Positions 57,298 through 63,893 of a DNA stretch of 64,000 nucleotides are shown here, in pieces (within the stretch, counting starts at the first letter, position 1; each line of letters begins with the position of its first letter). A model generated the notes under the pieces. It saw only the letters and a list, made by a program, of their open reading frames with translations, searched no databases and was not told the DNA's origin. The stretch spans positions 71,943,266 to 72,007,265 of the forward strand of contig NC_084837.1 of the NCBI RefSeq assembly GCF_033115175.1, written 5' to 3'. This DNA is from Lepus europaeus. Its lineage: Eukaryota > Chordata > Mammalia > Lagomorpha > Leporidae. A program made the translations under genes and the position numbers.

Positions 57298-58215
57298 AAA
57301 GAAACAAAGAAAAAGTGAGTTATCTAGAGGCACACTGTCGAATAAGATAGCCATGAGACACATGGCTATTCAGAATAGACATGTGCTGCATGTATGAATA
57401 TGCACTGGAATTCAAAGACTTAACAATAAAAAAATACAATGAAGAATAGCTCATTAATAATTTTATATTTAGGTCACTGAAATAATATTAAATAAAATAA
57501 TATTAAATTTTTTAACCTAGCTAATACAATATCTACAATTGTAAAATATACATTTATATCTTACATTATATTTCTTTTATATAGATTGATTCAGAGGCTG
57601 GGATAAAAACCTTCAGGAATAATGTCTATAAAGCCTATCGCTGTTTTCAGAATTTTATAAATCATTCTTCAGCATTTAGATGATGAAAGAAAAATCCCCA
57701 TTTATATTACTTGTTAATTTGTCTGTTAATCATCCAAGTTTAATGTTCCCTTGCATGAGCATTATATTAAGACAAAGTTATTGTCCTTCACAAGGTAGAC
57801 CAAGATCTAAGAAATCAATTTTTTGACTAAGAATACATGTAAAGGAACTTTTTCTTTCCTCACGAAAGAGAACTTTAAAATGATTTTCATTTGACAGGCT
57901 TACACACACCACAGAAAATGAGATACCACAGTTAAAACACCAAGTAAGCATTCAATAAAACTAGCTCCCCCTTTCCATCTTAAAAAATCATGAGGTCTTT
58001 GAGGGGGACTTACTTTCAAAAGTTAAGGGCAAAAAGAAAACACATACCTTAAGCAAAACCTCTACTATGCTGGCATGGCCCTCAGAAGCTGCCATGTGTA
58101 AAGGTGTCCGGTCCACTTTTGTTCTGGCATCCCGACTCACCCCAGCACGGAGCAGAACCTCTGTGGTGGAATAATGCCCGTACTGTGCTGCCAGGTGAAG
58201 CGGAGAAGTTCCAAG
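31985..58215 (-). CDS. GABPB1: GA-binding protein beta-1 gene, exons 3-9 (5' part missing)
   Basis: Seven exons with GT-AG junctions encode 359 residues plus stop, corresponding to residues 37-395 of the 395-residue long isoform. GABPB1 pairs with the ETS protein GABPA in the nucleus and supplies transactivation; it is also called NRF-2 beta or E4TF1. Visible domains: ankyrin repeats (exons 3-4, e.g. [20 protein letters not shown] and [20 protein letters not shown]), a linker and Gln/hydrophobic transactivation region (exons 5-7), the basic PPAKRQ stretch (exon 8), and a C-terminal coiled coil (exon 9). The paralogue GABPB2 is disfavoured by the near identity to human GABPB1 that I recall and by the HDC neighbour. 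The exon with the first 36 residues is not found before base 64000, so intron 2 exceeds 5.8 kb. No disabling change is seen. Confidence 0.96.
32505..32672 (-). repeat. MIR element, antisense
   Basis: 'atgttacaggtgagaaaaat' and 'gggtcacacacagtaaggag' match the reversed MIR core. GABPB1 intron 8. Confidence 0.65.
32673..33034 (+). repeat. Dimeric CSINE with G-run joint
   Basis: A CSINE 3' end (32673-32732, '...tttcaaataaataatctta') is joined through a G-rich run to a full head 'gcggcactgcagtgcagcgg'. Same architecture as 26074-26476. Confidence 0.75.
33035..33084. repeat. (TCTA)12 microsatellite
   Basis: Perfect tetranucleotide run on the tail of the preceding CSINE. Confidence 0.97.
33088..33382 (+). 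repeat. CSINE2-type element
   Basis: Head 'tggtccggcattgtgctgta', tail 'cttaaaaaacaaacaaacaa'. Confidence 0.85.
33383..35295. other. GABPB1 intron 8, unique part
   Basis: CSINE-free intron sequence of 1.9 kb; GC-richer at 33700-34350, AT-rich after. No exon, RNA gene or repeat recognised. Confidence 0.4.
35300..35510 (-). repeat. MIR element, antisense
   Basis: 'cctacaaatgggaaagccaa' and 'attctatttactgtacacct' fit a reversed MIR. Confidence 0.55.
35600..35800 (+). mobile_element. MER-type DNA-transposon remnant
   Basis: 'ataaataaagttttattgaa', 'attgtctatggctagccact' and 'tacttactacctggtccttt' resemble a common hAT-like MER consensus; the exact subfamily is not recalled. Confidence 0.45.
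35868..36200 (+). repeat. CSINE2-type element
   Basis: Head 'gggtccagcattgtggcaca', tail 'cctttcaaatatataaagct'. Confidence 0.88.
36371..36702 (+). repeat. CSINE2-type element with long poly(A)
   Basis: Head 'ggggttagggctgtggtgca', tail 'caaataaatt' plus about 27 A. Confidence 0.88.
36703..36930 (+). repeat. Shortened CSINE
   Basis: 'tcaatgtggcacactaagat' to 'aaaataaataaataaatcct'; internally deleted. Abuts the poly(A) of the previous copy. Confidence 0.75.
36973..37324 (+). repeat. CSINE, young type
   Basis: Head 'gccggcggcatggctcaaca', tail 'ctctgcctgtcaaaaataaa'. Perfect 15-bp duplication 'aaaaagtaagttttt' at 36958-36972 and 37325-37339. Confidence 0.95.
37340..37655 (-). repeat. CSINE2-type, antisense
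   Basis: 'ggtttatttatttgaaaggc' to 'cctgctaacacagtgccggc'. Confidence 0.9.
37673..37998 (+). repeat. CSINE2-type element
   Basis: Head 'ggggctgctgctgtggtaca', tail 'cacataaatcttttaaaaaa'. Confidence 0.85.
38254..38570 (+). repeat. CSINE2-type element
   Basis: Head 'gaggctggcgctatggcaca', tail 'aataaataaacaaatctttt'; flanks 'aaatcacacata' and 'aaattacacaca' look like a diverged duplication. Confidence 0.88.
38845..39045 (-). mobile_element. MER5A-like hAT transposon remnant, antisense
   Basis: 'tttctcaatctcagcattat', 'caaaatgtctgcagacaatg' and 'gttgagaaccagtgcttc' match MER5A in reverse. Confidence 0.75.
39046..40016. other. GABPB1 intron 8, AT-rich unique part
   Basis: AT-rich intron sequence with no recognised repeat or gene. 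Confidence 0.4.
40029..40356 (+). repeat. CSINE2-type element
   Basis: Head 'gggactagtgttgtagcgta', tail 'caaataaataagtaaatctt'. Duplication 'aattactaaatg' at 40017-40028 and 40357-40368. Confidence 0.93.
40450..40605 (-). repeat. MIR element, antisense
   Basis: 'gtaagaggtgggatgtgaac' and 'atttgcctcaaagttagcag' fit a reversed MIR core. Confidence 0.5.
40848..41142 (+). repeat. Old CSINE-like element
   Basis: Head 'ggaggtcagtgttgtggcac', tail 'gaaataaaaataaatacccc'. Confidence 0.8.
41534..41539 (-). terminator. GABPB1: Intronic poly(A) signal overlapping short-isoform stop
   Basis: AATAAA on the minus strand contains the TAA stop of the short isoform. A U-rich stretch (41496-41525, minus strand 'ctttattttttgtcttttat') follows at a distance typical of a downstream element. 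Confidence 0.6.
41535..41583 (-). CDS. GABPB1: GABPB1 short-isoform C-terminal extension
   Basis: If the exon 8 donor is not used the frame continues [15 protein letters not shown] and stops (TAA at 41535-41537), giving a 360-residue protein without the exon 9 coiled coil. That length agrees with the known short human isoform as I recall it. The short form cannot form the zipper-mediated heterotetramer. Confidence 0.75.
41583..41698 (-). CDS. GABPB1: GABPB1 exon 8
   Basis: The 116 nt encode residues 307-345 ([20 protein letters not shown] then [19 protein letters not shown]). The acceptor is ATTTTAG and the donor is GTAAGG. Splicing on to exon 9 gives the long isoform; reading through the donor gives the short one. 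Confidence 0.95.
42085..42335 (-). repeat. L1-like fragment, antisense
   Basis: 'agagctgcataatattccct' and 'ccattaacaaaaatgttcat' resemble the L1 region with 'ggctgaatagtattcc'. Confidence 0.35.
42338..42662 (-). repeat. CSINE, young type, antisense
   Basis: T run, 'ggtcttttTgccgttggttc'-type body, ends 'aagccacggcaccggcc'. GABPB1 intron 7, sense to the gene. Confidence 0.92.
42663..42990 (-). repeat. CSINE2-type, antisense
   Basis: T16 run, 'aatctatttgaaaagcagag' to 'taccacaaggacagctcc'. Directly abuts the previous copy. Confidence 0.88.
43085..43365 (+). repeat. Old CSINE-like element
   Basis: Head 'ggggcaggcattttgcctag', tail 'cctctcaaataaatattttt'. Confidence 0.8.
43488..44130 (+). repeat. 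CSINE interrupted by another CSINE
   Basis: Host head 'ggggccagcagtgtggcaca' (43488-43526) continues at 43861 ('cttctgatgccagcatccca') and ends with 'aaataaataaatctttaaaa'. The guest lies between. Confidence 0.85.
43527..43860 (+). repeat. CSINE nested in a CSINE, same orientation
   Basis: Head 'ggggccggcactgtggcgca', tail 'caaataaataaacaaataaa'. Host sequence 'acacactt' is duplicated on both sides (43516-43526 and 43861-43872). Confidence 0.9.
44165..44450 (+). mobile_element. MLT1/MST-type LTR remnant
   Basis: 'ctgaactgtgccctcccata', 'agtactttggaatgtgactg', 'gagaacacagccagaggcag' and 'ccttgaacatggacttccag' resemble mammalian MaLR LTRs. Only LTR-like sequence is present, with no viral genes. 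Confidence 0.6.
44468..44838 (-). repeat. CSINE, antisense, with AC repeat
   Basis: 'tttgacaggtagagttatag', an internal (AC)n at about 44546-44565, ends 'gtgagccacggcgctggccc'. GABPB1 intron 7. Confidence 0.9.
45433..45786 (-). repeat. CSINE2-type, antisense
   Basis: 'aaagatttatttatttactt' to 'ctaggccacagtgctggccc'. Perfect 13-bp duplication 'cctagatgctttt' at 45420-45432 and 45787-45799. Confidence 0.94.
46348..46533 (-). CDS. GABPB1: GABPB1 exon 7, transactivation region
   Basis: The 186 nt encode residues 245-306 ([20 protein letters not shown] to TMPDGQQ). The stretch is rich in Gln and hydrophobic residues ([20 protein letters not shown]), as in the known transactivation and HCF-1-contact region. 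The acceptor is TTCTCCAG and the donor is GTTTGT. Confidence 0.95.
46534..47200. other. GABPB1 intron 6, unique part next to exon 7
   Basis: AT-rich intron sequence with no repeat recognised. Confidence 0.4.
47205..47560 (+). repeat. L1M-like fragment
   Basis: 'tcaaaaactgaaaacaaccc', 'gcaaaacatgaatgaatcta' and 'ccattcatgaactcagcaac' resemble old L1 3' sequence ('actggaaacaacccaaatg ... catggatgaatctc'). Confidence 0.5.
47940..48510 (+). repeat. Probable old LINE-derived fragment
   Basis: 'tgttcttgttcttggaaggt', 'atgttaacagctagtgaaac' and nearby text resemble an L1M-type 3' end I recall; the family is uncertain. Contains a short (AC)n at 48366-48382. Confidence 0.35.
48511..50066. other. GABPB1 intron 6, AT-rich, CSINE-free
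   Basis: No gene or repeat recognised except the AT palindrome described separately. Confidence 0.4.
49441..49499. repeat. Palindromic TATAGA/TATCTA repeat
   Basis: Alternating 'gatata' and 'tatatc' units form an almost self-complementary stretch of about 57 bp. Confidence 0.9.
50067..50420 (-). repeat. CSINE2-type, antisense
   Basis: 'aaagatttatttatttattt' to 'gccacgatgccagcccc'. Confidence 0.9.
50421..51291. other. GABPB1 intron 6, unique part
   Basis: No repeat or gene recognised. Confidence 0.4.
51293..51610 (+). repeat. CSINE2-type element
   Basis: Head 'ggggctggcactgtggcata', tail 'ctgcctttcaagtaaaataa'. Confidence 0.9.
51668..51970 (+). repeat. CSINE2-type element
   Basis: Head 'ggtgtccagcattgtggcat', tail 'aaaataaataactaaatctt'. 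Confidence 0.88.
52080..52230 (+). repeat. MIR element
   Basis: 'agtgaggtgaccttggataa' and 'atgtaaaatggaggtggcac' match the MIR core. Confidence 0.65.
52231..53044. other. GABPB1 intron 6, unique part
   Basis: AT-rich. A 90-codon plus-strand open frame (52608-52880) lacks recognisable protein features and is antisense within the intron. Confidence 0.4.
53045..53150 (+). repeat. MIR/L2-type 3' end
   Basis: 'cacagtgcctagcacacata' then 'gtaaacattcaatgaattaa' is the typical end of MIR-like elements. Confidence 0.65.
53378..53724 (-). repeat. CSINE, young type, antisense
   Basis: 'ttgccgttggttcaccctcc' body, ends 'gagccgcggcgccggcc'. Perfect 18-bp duplication 'aataacaggtaaactttt' at 53360-53377 and 53725-53742. 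Confidence 0.97.
53868..54205 (-). repeat. CSINE2-type, antisense
   Basis: 'aaatttacttatgtatttga' to 'ctatggcagtgctggctcc'. Confidence 0.88.
54215..54512 (-). repeat. Old CSINE-like element, antisense
   Basis: 'ttccatttgctgtctcaccc' to 'tatgccataacacccatcc'. Confidence 0.78.
54842..54955 (-). CDS. GABPB1: GABPB1 exon 6
   Basis: The 114 nt encode residues 207-244 ([20 protein letters not shown] to SNSSETP) with split codons at both ends. The acceptor is TCTCATAG and the donor is GTTAGA, a weak donor. The intron to exon 5 is only 323 bp. Confidence 0.95.
55279..55426 (-). CDS. GABPB1: GABPB1 exon 5
   Basis: The 148 nt encode residues 158-206 ([20 protein letters not shown] to SSENSSKAT) plus one base. 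Linker leading to the transactivation region. The acceptor is CCCCTAG and the donor is GTATTG. Read-through adds [12 protein letters not shown] in frame, but I have no evidence that it is used. Confidence 0.95.
55427..56472. other. GABPB1 intron 4
   Basis: AT-rich intron. Only a short CSINE-tail-like scrap at about 56112-56145 ('gatttatttatttgagaggc'). Confidence 0.45.
56473..56667 (-). CDS. GABPB1: GABPB1 exon 4, ankyrin repeats
   Basis: The 195 nt (65 codons, residues 93-157) run from [20 protein letters not shown] to NEDLAEILQ. This holds the last ankyrin repeats, part of the GABPA-binding surface. The acceptor is TTTATAG and the donor is GTAACT. Confidence 0.96.
57006..57310 (+). repeat. 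CSINE2-type element with TAAA repeat
   Basis: Head 'ggggcaggtgctgtagcaca'; the tail has expanded into (TAAA)n at 57263-57298. Perfect 15-bp duplication 'aaaagtgagttatct' at 56991-57005 and 57311-57325. Confidence 0.95.
57326..58047. other. GABPB1 intron 3, unique part
   Basis: AT-rich, CSINE-free sequence left of exon 3. Nothing recognised. Confidence 0.4.
58048..58215 (-). CDS. GABPB1: GABPB1 exon 3, ankyrin repeats
   Basis: The 168 nt (56 codons, residues 37-92) run from [20 protein letters not shown] to [31 protein letters not shown] is a textbook ankyrin repeat. The acceptor is GGCACAG and the donor is GTATGT. Confidence 0.96.
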
Positions 58216-58557
58216 CTGTGCCGCAAGAAAAAAATCCACATCCAAAGTTCTTCACAAGACATTTCTACTACTATGTTCTAGTTCATATTTTCTGTTTACG
58301 TAGTAAACAGATTATAATATTTGCTTACGTAGTAACTCAAAACTCTGAAGAAATGACTTGATTATGCTTATCACATGCTCTTCATACAGGTCTTCAAGAA
58401 TTCCATTATACTCTTAGGGTAAACTAAAGCCAGTATTTCCTTTAATTTCAACTTTCTTTTTTTTAACCAGATAAGCAGCCTAAACAAAATTAATTTCAAT
58501 GGGAATTAGAGACAATTAAGATTTTTTAAAAGATTGATTTATTTATTTGAAAGGCAG

Positions 58558-58907
58558 GCCGGCGCCGCGGCTCACTAGGCTAATCCTCCGCCTTGCGGCG
58601 CCGGCACACCGGGTTCTAGTCCTAGTCGGGGCACCGATCCTGTCCCGATTGCCCCTCTTCCAGGCCAGCTCTCTGCTGTGGCCAGGGAGTGCAGTGGAGG
58701 ATGGCCCAAGTCCTTGGGCCCTGCACCCCATGGGAGACCAGGAGAAGCCCCTGGCTCCTTGCCATCGGATCAGCACGGTGCGCCGGCCGCAGCGCGCCTA
58801 CTGTGGTGGCCATTGGAGGGTGAACCAACGGCAAAAGGAAGACCTTTCTCTCTGTCTCTCTCTCACTGTCCACTCTGCCTGTCAAAAATAAAAAAAAAAT
58901 AAAAAAT
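58558..58907 (+). repeat. CSINE, young type, nested in an antisense CSINE
   Basis: Head 'gccggcgccgcggctcacta', tail 'ctctgcctgtcaaaaataaa'. The host text 'atttatttgaaaggcag' is duplicated at 58541-58557 and 58908-58924. Confidence 0.95.
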
Positions 58908-58980
58908 ATTTATTTGAAAGGCAGAGTTACAGAGAGACAGAGAGGGAGAGGGAGGGGGGAGAGACGGAGAGATGGAGAGA

Positions 58981-59340
58981 TGGACAGGGAGAGAGACAGA
59001 GAGAGAGAGGGAGACAGAGACGGAGACAAGAGGGAGAAGGAGAGGGAGAGGGAGAGGTCTTCCATCTGCTGGTTCACTTCCCAAGCAGCCACAATGGCCA
59101 GAGCTGGGCCAATCTGAAGCCAAGAGACAAGATCTTCCTCCAGGTCTTCAATGTGGGAGAAGGAGAGGGAGAGAGACAGAGAGAGGGGGGGAGACAGAGA
59201 CGGAGACAAGAGGGAGACGGAGAGGGAGAGGGAGAGGTCTTCCATCTGCTGGTTCACTTCCCAAGCAGCCACAATGGCCGGAGCTGGGCCAATCTGAAGC
59301 CAAGAGACAAGATCTTCCTCCGGGTCTTCAATGTGGGTGC
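58981..59340. repeat. 180-bp tandem duplication inside a CSINE
   Basis: 58981-59160 and 59161-59340 align at an exact 180-bp offset with about seven mismatches before the alignment ends. Each copy holds the GA-rich tract and 'tcttccatctgctggttcac' through 'tcttcaatgtggg'. Confidence 0.95.
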
Positions 59341-59614
59341 AGGGGCCCAAGCACTTAGGCCATCTTCCACTGCTTTCCCAGGCCATAGCAGAGAGCTGGA
59401 TCGGAAGTGGAGCAGCCAGGACTCAAACCGGCCACCCATATGTGATGCCAGCACTTGGGGCAGCAGCCTTACCTGCTACGCCACAGCACCAGTCCCAACA
59501 ATTAAGATTTGAGAAATTTTTCTCAGTATTAGATTTTTTATTTTTCATAATAACCACACACCAACCTGCTAAACTAACTTCAGCTAAAATATTGATAACA
59601 AACAAGAATAAAAG

Positions 59615-59952
59615 GGCCGGCGCCGTGGCTCAACAGGCTAATCCTCCGCCTTGCGGCGCCAGCACACCGGGTTCTAGTCCCGGTCGGGGCACCGATCCTG
59701 TCCCGGTTGCCCCTCTTCCAGGCCAGCTCTCTGCTGTGGCCCGGGAGTGCAGTGGAGGATGGCCCGAGTGTTTGGGCTCTGCACCCCAGGGGAGACCAGG
59801 AGCAGCACCTGGCTCCTGCCATCGGATCAGCGCGGTGCGCCGGCCGCAGCGCGCTACCGCGGCGGCCATTGGAGGGTGAACCAACGGCAAAAGGAAGACC
59901 TTTCTCTCTGTCTCTCTCTCTCACTGTCCACTCTGCCTGTCAAAAAAAAAAA
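59615..59952 (+). repeat. CSINE, young type
   Basis: Head 'ggccggcgccgtggctcaac', tail 'ctctgcctgtcaaaaaaaaa'. Duplication 'aagaataaaag' at 59604-59614 and 59953-59963. Confidence 0.96.
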
Positions 59953-60003
59953 AAGAATAAAAGTATAACCAAAGCTGTTTTCTAGGACTTAAAAATTAAT
60001 TAA

Positions 60004-60335
60004 GGGGCTGGCACTGTGGCGCAGTAGGTTAATCCTCCGCCTGCAGTGCCAGCATCCAATATGGGTGCTGGGTCTAGTCCTGGCTGCTCCACTTCCAATC
60101 CAGCTCTCTGTGGCCTGGGAAGGCAGTAGAAGATGGCCCAAGTCCTTGGGCCCTTACAACCTCATGGGACCCCGGGAAGAAGCACCTGGCTTCTTTGGAT
60201 TGGTACAGCTCCAGCTATTGCGATCATTTGGGGAGTAAACTTGGGGAGTGAACCAACAGACAGAAGATCTTTCTCTCTGTCTCCTTCTCTCTCACTGTCT
60301 GTAACTCTACCTCTCAAATAAATAAAATCTTTAAA
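60004..60335 (+). repeat. CSINE2-type element
   Basis: Head 'ggggctggcactgtggcgca', tail 'ctctcaaataaataaaatct'. Duplication 'aaaaattaattaagg' at 59991-60005 and 60336-60350. Confidence 0.93.
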
Positions 60336-60348
60336 AAAAATTAATTAA

Positions 60349-60650
60349 GGCCGACGCCACAGCTAACTTGGCTAATCCTGCAGCGCCGGCACCCCGGGTT
60401 CTAGTCCTGGTTGCTCCTCTTCCAGTCCAGCTCTCTGCTGTGGCCCGGAAAGGCAGTGGAAGATGGCCTAAGTGCTTGGGCCCTGCACCCGCATGGGAGA
60501 CCAGGAGGAAGCACCTGGCTCCTGGCTTCGGATCAGCGCAGCACGCCGGCCGTTGTAGCCATTTGGGGGGTGAATCAATGGCAAAGGAAGACCTTTCTCT
60601 CTGTCTCTCTCTCTCTCACTGTCTAACTCTGCCTGTCAAAAAAAAAAAAA
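60349..60650 (+). repeat. CSINE
   Basis: Head 'ggccgacgccacagctaact', tail 'actctgcctgtcaaaaaaaa'. It shares 'aaaaattaatt' with the previous insertion site (third copy at 60650-60660). Confidence 0.92.
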
Positions 60651-60689
60651 AAAATTAATTGAAACACTTCAGTGATCTTTTAAAGGGAG

Positions 60690-60815
60690 TTCAGGGATAG
60701 ACATTTGGTCTCAGCCAATTCTTAATCGTTGTGGGTATTTGAGGAAGGGAACCAGTAGATGGGAGATCTCTCTTGTCTCTCTGCCTCTTGAATGGAAATA
60801 AACAGCTTCATCAAT
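60690..60815 (+). repeat. Old CSINE-like 3' fragment
   Basis: 'gtgggtatttgaggaaggga' and 'tctctgcctcttgaatggaa'. Confidence 0.6.
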
Positions 60816-60837
60816 ATTTTTAAAAATAGGAGTTCTT

Positions 60838-61176
60838 GGCCGGCGCCGCGGCTCACTAGGCTAATCCTCCGCCTTGCGGCGCCGGCACACCAGGTTCTAG
60901 TCCCGGTCAGGGCACCGGATTCTGTCCCGGTTGCCCCTCTTCCAGGCCAGCTCTCTGCTGTGGCCCGGGAGTGCAGTGGAGGATGGCTCAGGTACTTGGG
61001 CCCTGCACCCCATGGGAGACCAGGAGAAGCCCCTGGCTCCTGCCATCAGATCAGCGCGGTGCGCCGGCCACAGCGCGCCTACCGCGGCGGCCATTGGAGG
61101 GTGAACCAACGGCAAAAGGAAGACCTTTCTCTCTGTCTCTCTCTCACTGTCCACTCTGCCTGTCAAAAAAAAAAAA
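60838..61176 (+). repeat. CSINE, young type
   Basis: Head 'ggccggcgccgcggctcact', tail 'ctctgcctgtc' plus poly(A). Perfect 16-bp duplication 'aaaaataggagttctt' at 60822-60837 and 61177-61192. Confidence 0.97.
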
Positions 61177-61544
61177 AAAAATAGGAGTTCTTATTGTTGT
61201 TTTTCAGAAGAAAGATCTGAAGTGCATCTGACAAAGGTGAGTAAAGACAAAACCAAACCAAAATCGGTTACACTGAAATTGGTTCCATATATTTTAGTCA
61301 TTAAATCAACACACACCAATATAAAGAGGAAGTATTAAAATGTGAGTGAAGGGAAAGTCTTATCAGAAGTACAAACAGGTGAAATACAGAATTAAGTTAT
61401 ATCATATGCATTTGGAGGCACAGAAAATCCCTACAACTCTCATTATCAAATCACTTATGTTCCAGAGAACTAAGATATTTCACTACAACATAAAATTTGC
61501 TAAGACTGTCCCTGTAATAACAGAAACTGACTTTTTAAAAGACC

Positions 61545-61982
61545 ACTTATTTAATTATCTATCTATTAGAAAGGCAAAGTGACAGAGAGAGAGAGAGAGA
61601 GAGAGATATCTTCCATCTGTTATGTTCAAGCCCCAAATGACCTCAACAGCCAAATCCAGGCCAGGCTAAAGCCAGGAGCCAGGTATTCCATCCTGGTCTT
61701 CCATATGGGTGGCAGGGGCCCAAATACTTGGGCCCTCACTGCTGCCTTTCCAGGCACGTTAGCAGAAAGCTGGTTTGAAGAGAAGCAGCTGGAACTTGAA
61801 CCAGCATTCTGATCTAGTCTACTGGTATCATAAGCAGCGGTTTAACCTTCCGCTACCTTCCCAGTCATATCAACAGAGAACTGAACCAGAAGTGAAGCAG
61901 TTGGGACTCAAACCAGTGCCCATATGGGATACCAGCATTGCAAGTGGCAGCTTAACCCGCTACACCAGAATGTCAGCCCCAG
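61545..61982 (-). repeat. CSINE2-type, antisense, enlarged
   Basis: 'aattatctatctattagaaa' to 'cgctacaccagaatgtcagc'. At about 435 bp it is longer than usual; the head-side part (61850-61980) may belong to a second copy. Confidence 0.8.
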
Positions 61983-61984
61983 GA

Positions 61985-62420
61985 ATATTTTTAAAAGTTC
62001 AATTGCTGTCACAGAGTATTAATAAGTTCAAATTTACTAGGTACTGCCAAACTACCCTCCAAAATGAATACAACAATTCACACTTCCACTAAAAGTGTTT
62101 GAGATTCCCCACTTCACCACCTCTTCACCAAGGTTTGGTGTTGCCAGTTTTTTTTTTTTTTTTTTACTAATCTTATGGATATGCAATAGTATTTCATGAC
62201 TACTTTGCATTTGCCTTAAGTAATAAAGTAATGGAGCATCCTTTCAAGTTCATTGGCCACTCAAATTTTCTCTTTGGTAAGGTACCATATCAAGTCATTT
62301 GCCCAACATTCTATTGCCTCATCTCTCTTTTTCTAACTGATCCAAGAGAATTTCTTACATATTATACATATCAGTCTTCTTAAGATCTTTCTGTCACCAC
62401 GATGTATCTACATATGGATC
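61985..62420 (-). repeat. L1M-like fragment, antisense
   Basis: 'aaactaccctccaaaatgaa', 'tccttaagtaat'-like text and 'caagtcatttgcccaacatt' resemble the reversed 3' end of old L1 elements. Confidence 0.55.
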
Positions 62421-62704
62421 TGTAAAAAACTGACATTGCTGGAAATTTGTTCAGTGACTTGAATCTGTAGGCTGCCATCTTTTATCAGCTCCAGAAAATT
62501 TTCAGCAATTACCTCTTCAAATGATCTCATTCTTATTCTCACTCTTTCTGTGGACCTATGATTAGATACACGTTAGATTTCTCAGGCTCTCTTTCATGAC
62601 TCTTAAATTCTTGTCTGTGTTGCACTCTGGATCATCTTTTTCATCTTATCTTTCAGCCTACTAATTTCCTCTCCAGTTGTTTCTAATCTATTATTAAAAT
62701 CTTA
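62421..62704. repeat. Unassigned repeat-like sequence
   Basis: 'gcaattacctcttcaaatga' and 'ctaatttcctctccagttgt' look like a widespread old repeat I cannot name; it seems to continue at 63050-63340 beyond a CSINE. Confidence 0.3.
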
Positions 62705-63050
62705 TCTGTAAGCTGCTGTCTAGTTTAGCAGTTAAGACACCCACTTCCCCTATCAAAGTACCTGGGTCAGACGCCAAGCTCTGGCTCCTGCTCCTCATTC
62801 TAGCAGACCCTGCTAATGCAGACCCTGGGAAGCAGTAACAGCTCAAGTAATTAAGTTCCTGTCACTCATGTTACCTGGATCGCATTCCTGACTCCTGGCT
62901 TTCAGGTCAGCCCCCAGCCTTGGCCATTACAGGCATTTGAGGAATAATCAGCAGACAGAAGCTCCTTATAGCCATCTCTTTCTCTTTCTCTCTGTCTCTG
63001 TCTCTCTCTCTCCCTCCTCGCAAATAAATAAGCCAAAAAAATTTTTAAAA
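62705..63050 (+). repeat. Old CSINE-like element
   Basis: Head 'tgctgtctagtttagcagtt', CT run, tail 'cgcaaataaataagcc'. Confidence 0.8.
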
Positions 63051-63543
63051 CTTATCTAGAGCCCTTGTTGGTCTGCTTCTGTTGCTAGCTGTTTCAGTGG
63101 AATCTGTTGAAGTTGCTTTGTGTTTGTGCACATAATTATTTTTGACTGCTCATTTTTCTCAGAATTTCATTTGAGTACATGAAGCCTAGGTATGCAGATA
63201 GGTTCCTCCAGAAAGGACATGCATTTGCTTTTGCTGGGAACACAGGGTAACCCCCGGTCCCAAGATCACTTCAGCTACATTTCTCAATTCTCAGATTTTT
63301 TAGAATAAGCAGGTATTTGAGTTCAGGATGCAAAACTGTGGAAGGGGTACCTTGTAATTCCAAATTCTCATCAACAAATCTTTTCCTCTCTCCATTCAAT
63401 GCCTTGGTTCAAGTCAGGTCATTTCAGTATACTGGCAACAGGGGTGGAGGAAGTTGTAAGTAAGAGGAGGGAAGACATATTTCTGGTTTACTCTTTTTTT
63501 TTTTTTTTTAATAACTTTTTTCCCCTTTGGTCTGAAAGGGAGT

Positions 63544-63570
63544 TTTGTTGTTGTTGTTGTTGTTGTTGTT
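63544..63570. repeat. (TTG)9 microsatellite
   Basis: Trinucleotide run on the tail of the following antisense CSINE. Confidence 0.93.
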
Positions 63571-63893
63571 TTTGATAGGCAGAGTGGATAGAGAGAGAGA
63601 GAGAGACAGAGAGAAAGGTCTTCCTTTTTGCCGTTGGTTCACCCTCCAATGGCCGCTGCGGCCAGTGCATCTCGCTGATCCGAAGCCAGGAGCCAGGTGC
63701 TTCTCCAGGTCTCCCATGCGGGTGCAGAGCCCAAGCACTTGGGCCATCCTCCACTGCCTTCCCGGGCCACAGCAAAGAGCTGGCCTGGAAGAGGGGCAAC
63801 CGGGACAGAAGCCAGCTCCCCGACCAGGACTAGAACCCAGTGTGCCGGCACCGCAGGCGGAGGATTAACCTATTGAGCCCCGGCACAGGCCCC
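63571..63893 (-). repeat. CSINE, young type, antisense
   Basis: 'tttgataggcagagtggata' to 'tgagccccggcacaggcccc'. GABPB1 intron 2, sense to the gene. Confidence 0.93.

Larger units (their letters stand above)
58525..59497 (-). repeat. Host CSINE2, antisense, interrupted and internally duplicated
   Basis: Tail part 58525-58557, then a CSINE insertion, then 58908-59497 ending 'ctacgccacagcaccagtcc'. The body is longer than usual because 180 bp are tandemly duplicated. Confidence 0.88.

Noticed and set aside
58558-58650. tRNA-like A and B boxes
   Set aside because: They belong to the tRNA-derived CSINE head; no separate tRNA gene with a foldable acceptor stem was found.
58981-59340. Short-unit CRISPR-like or satellite array
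   Set aside because: Only two 180-bp units, inside a SINE; a local duplication, and CRISPR is not expected in a mammalian genome.
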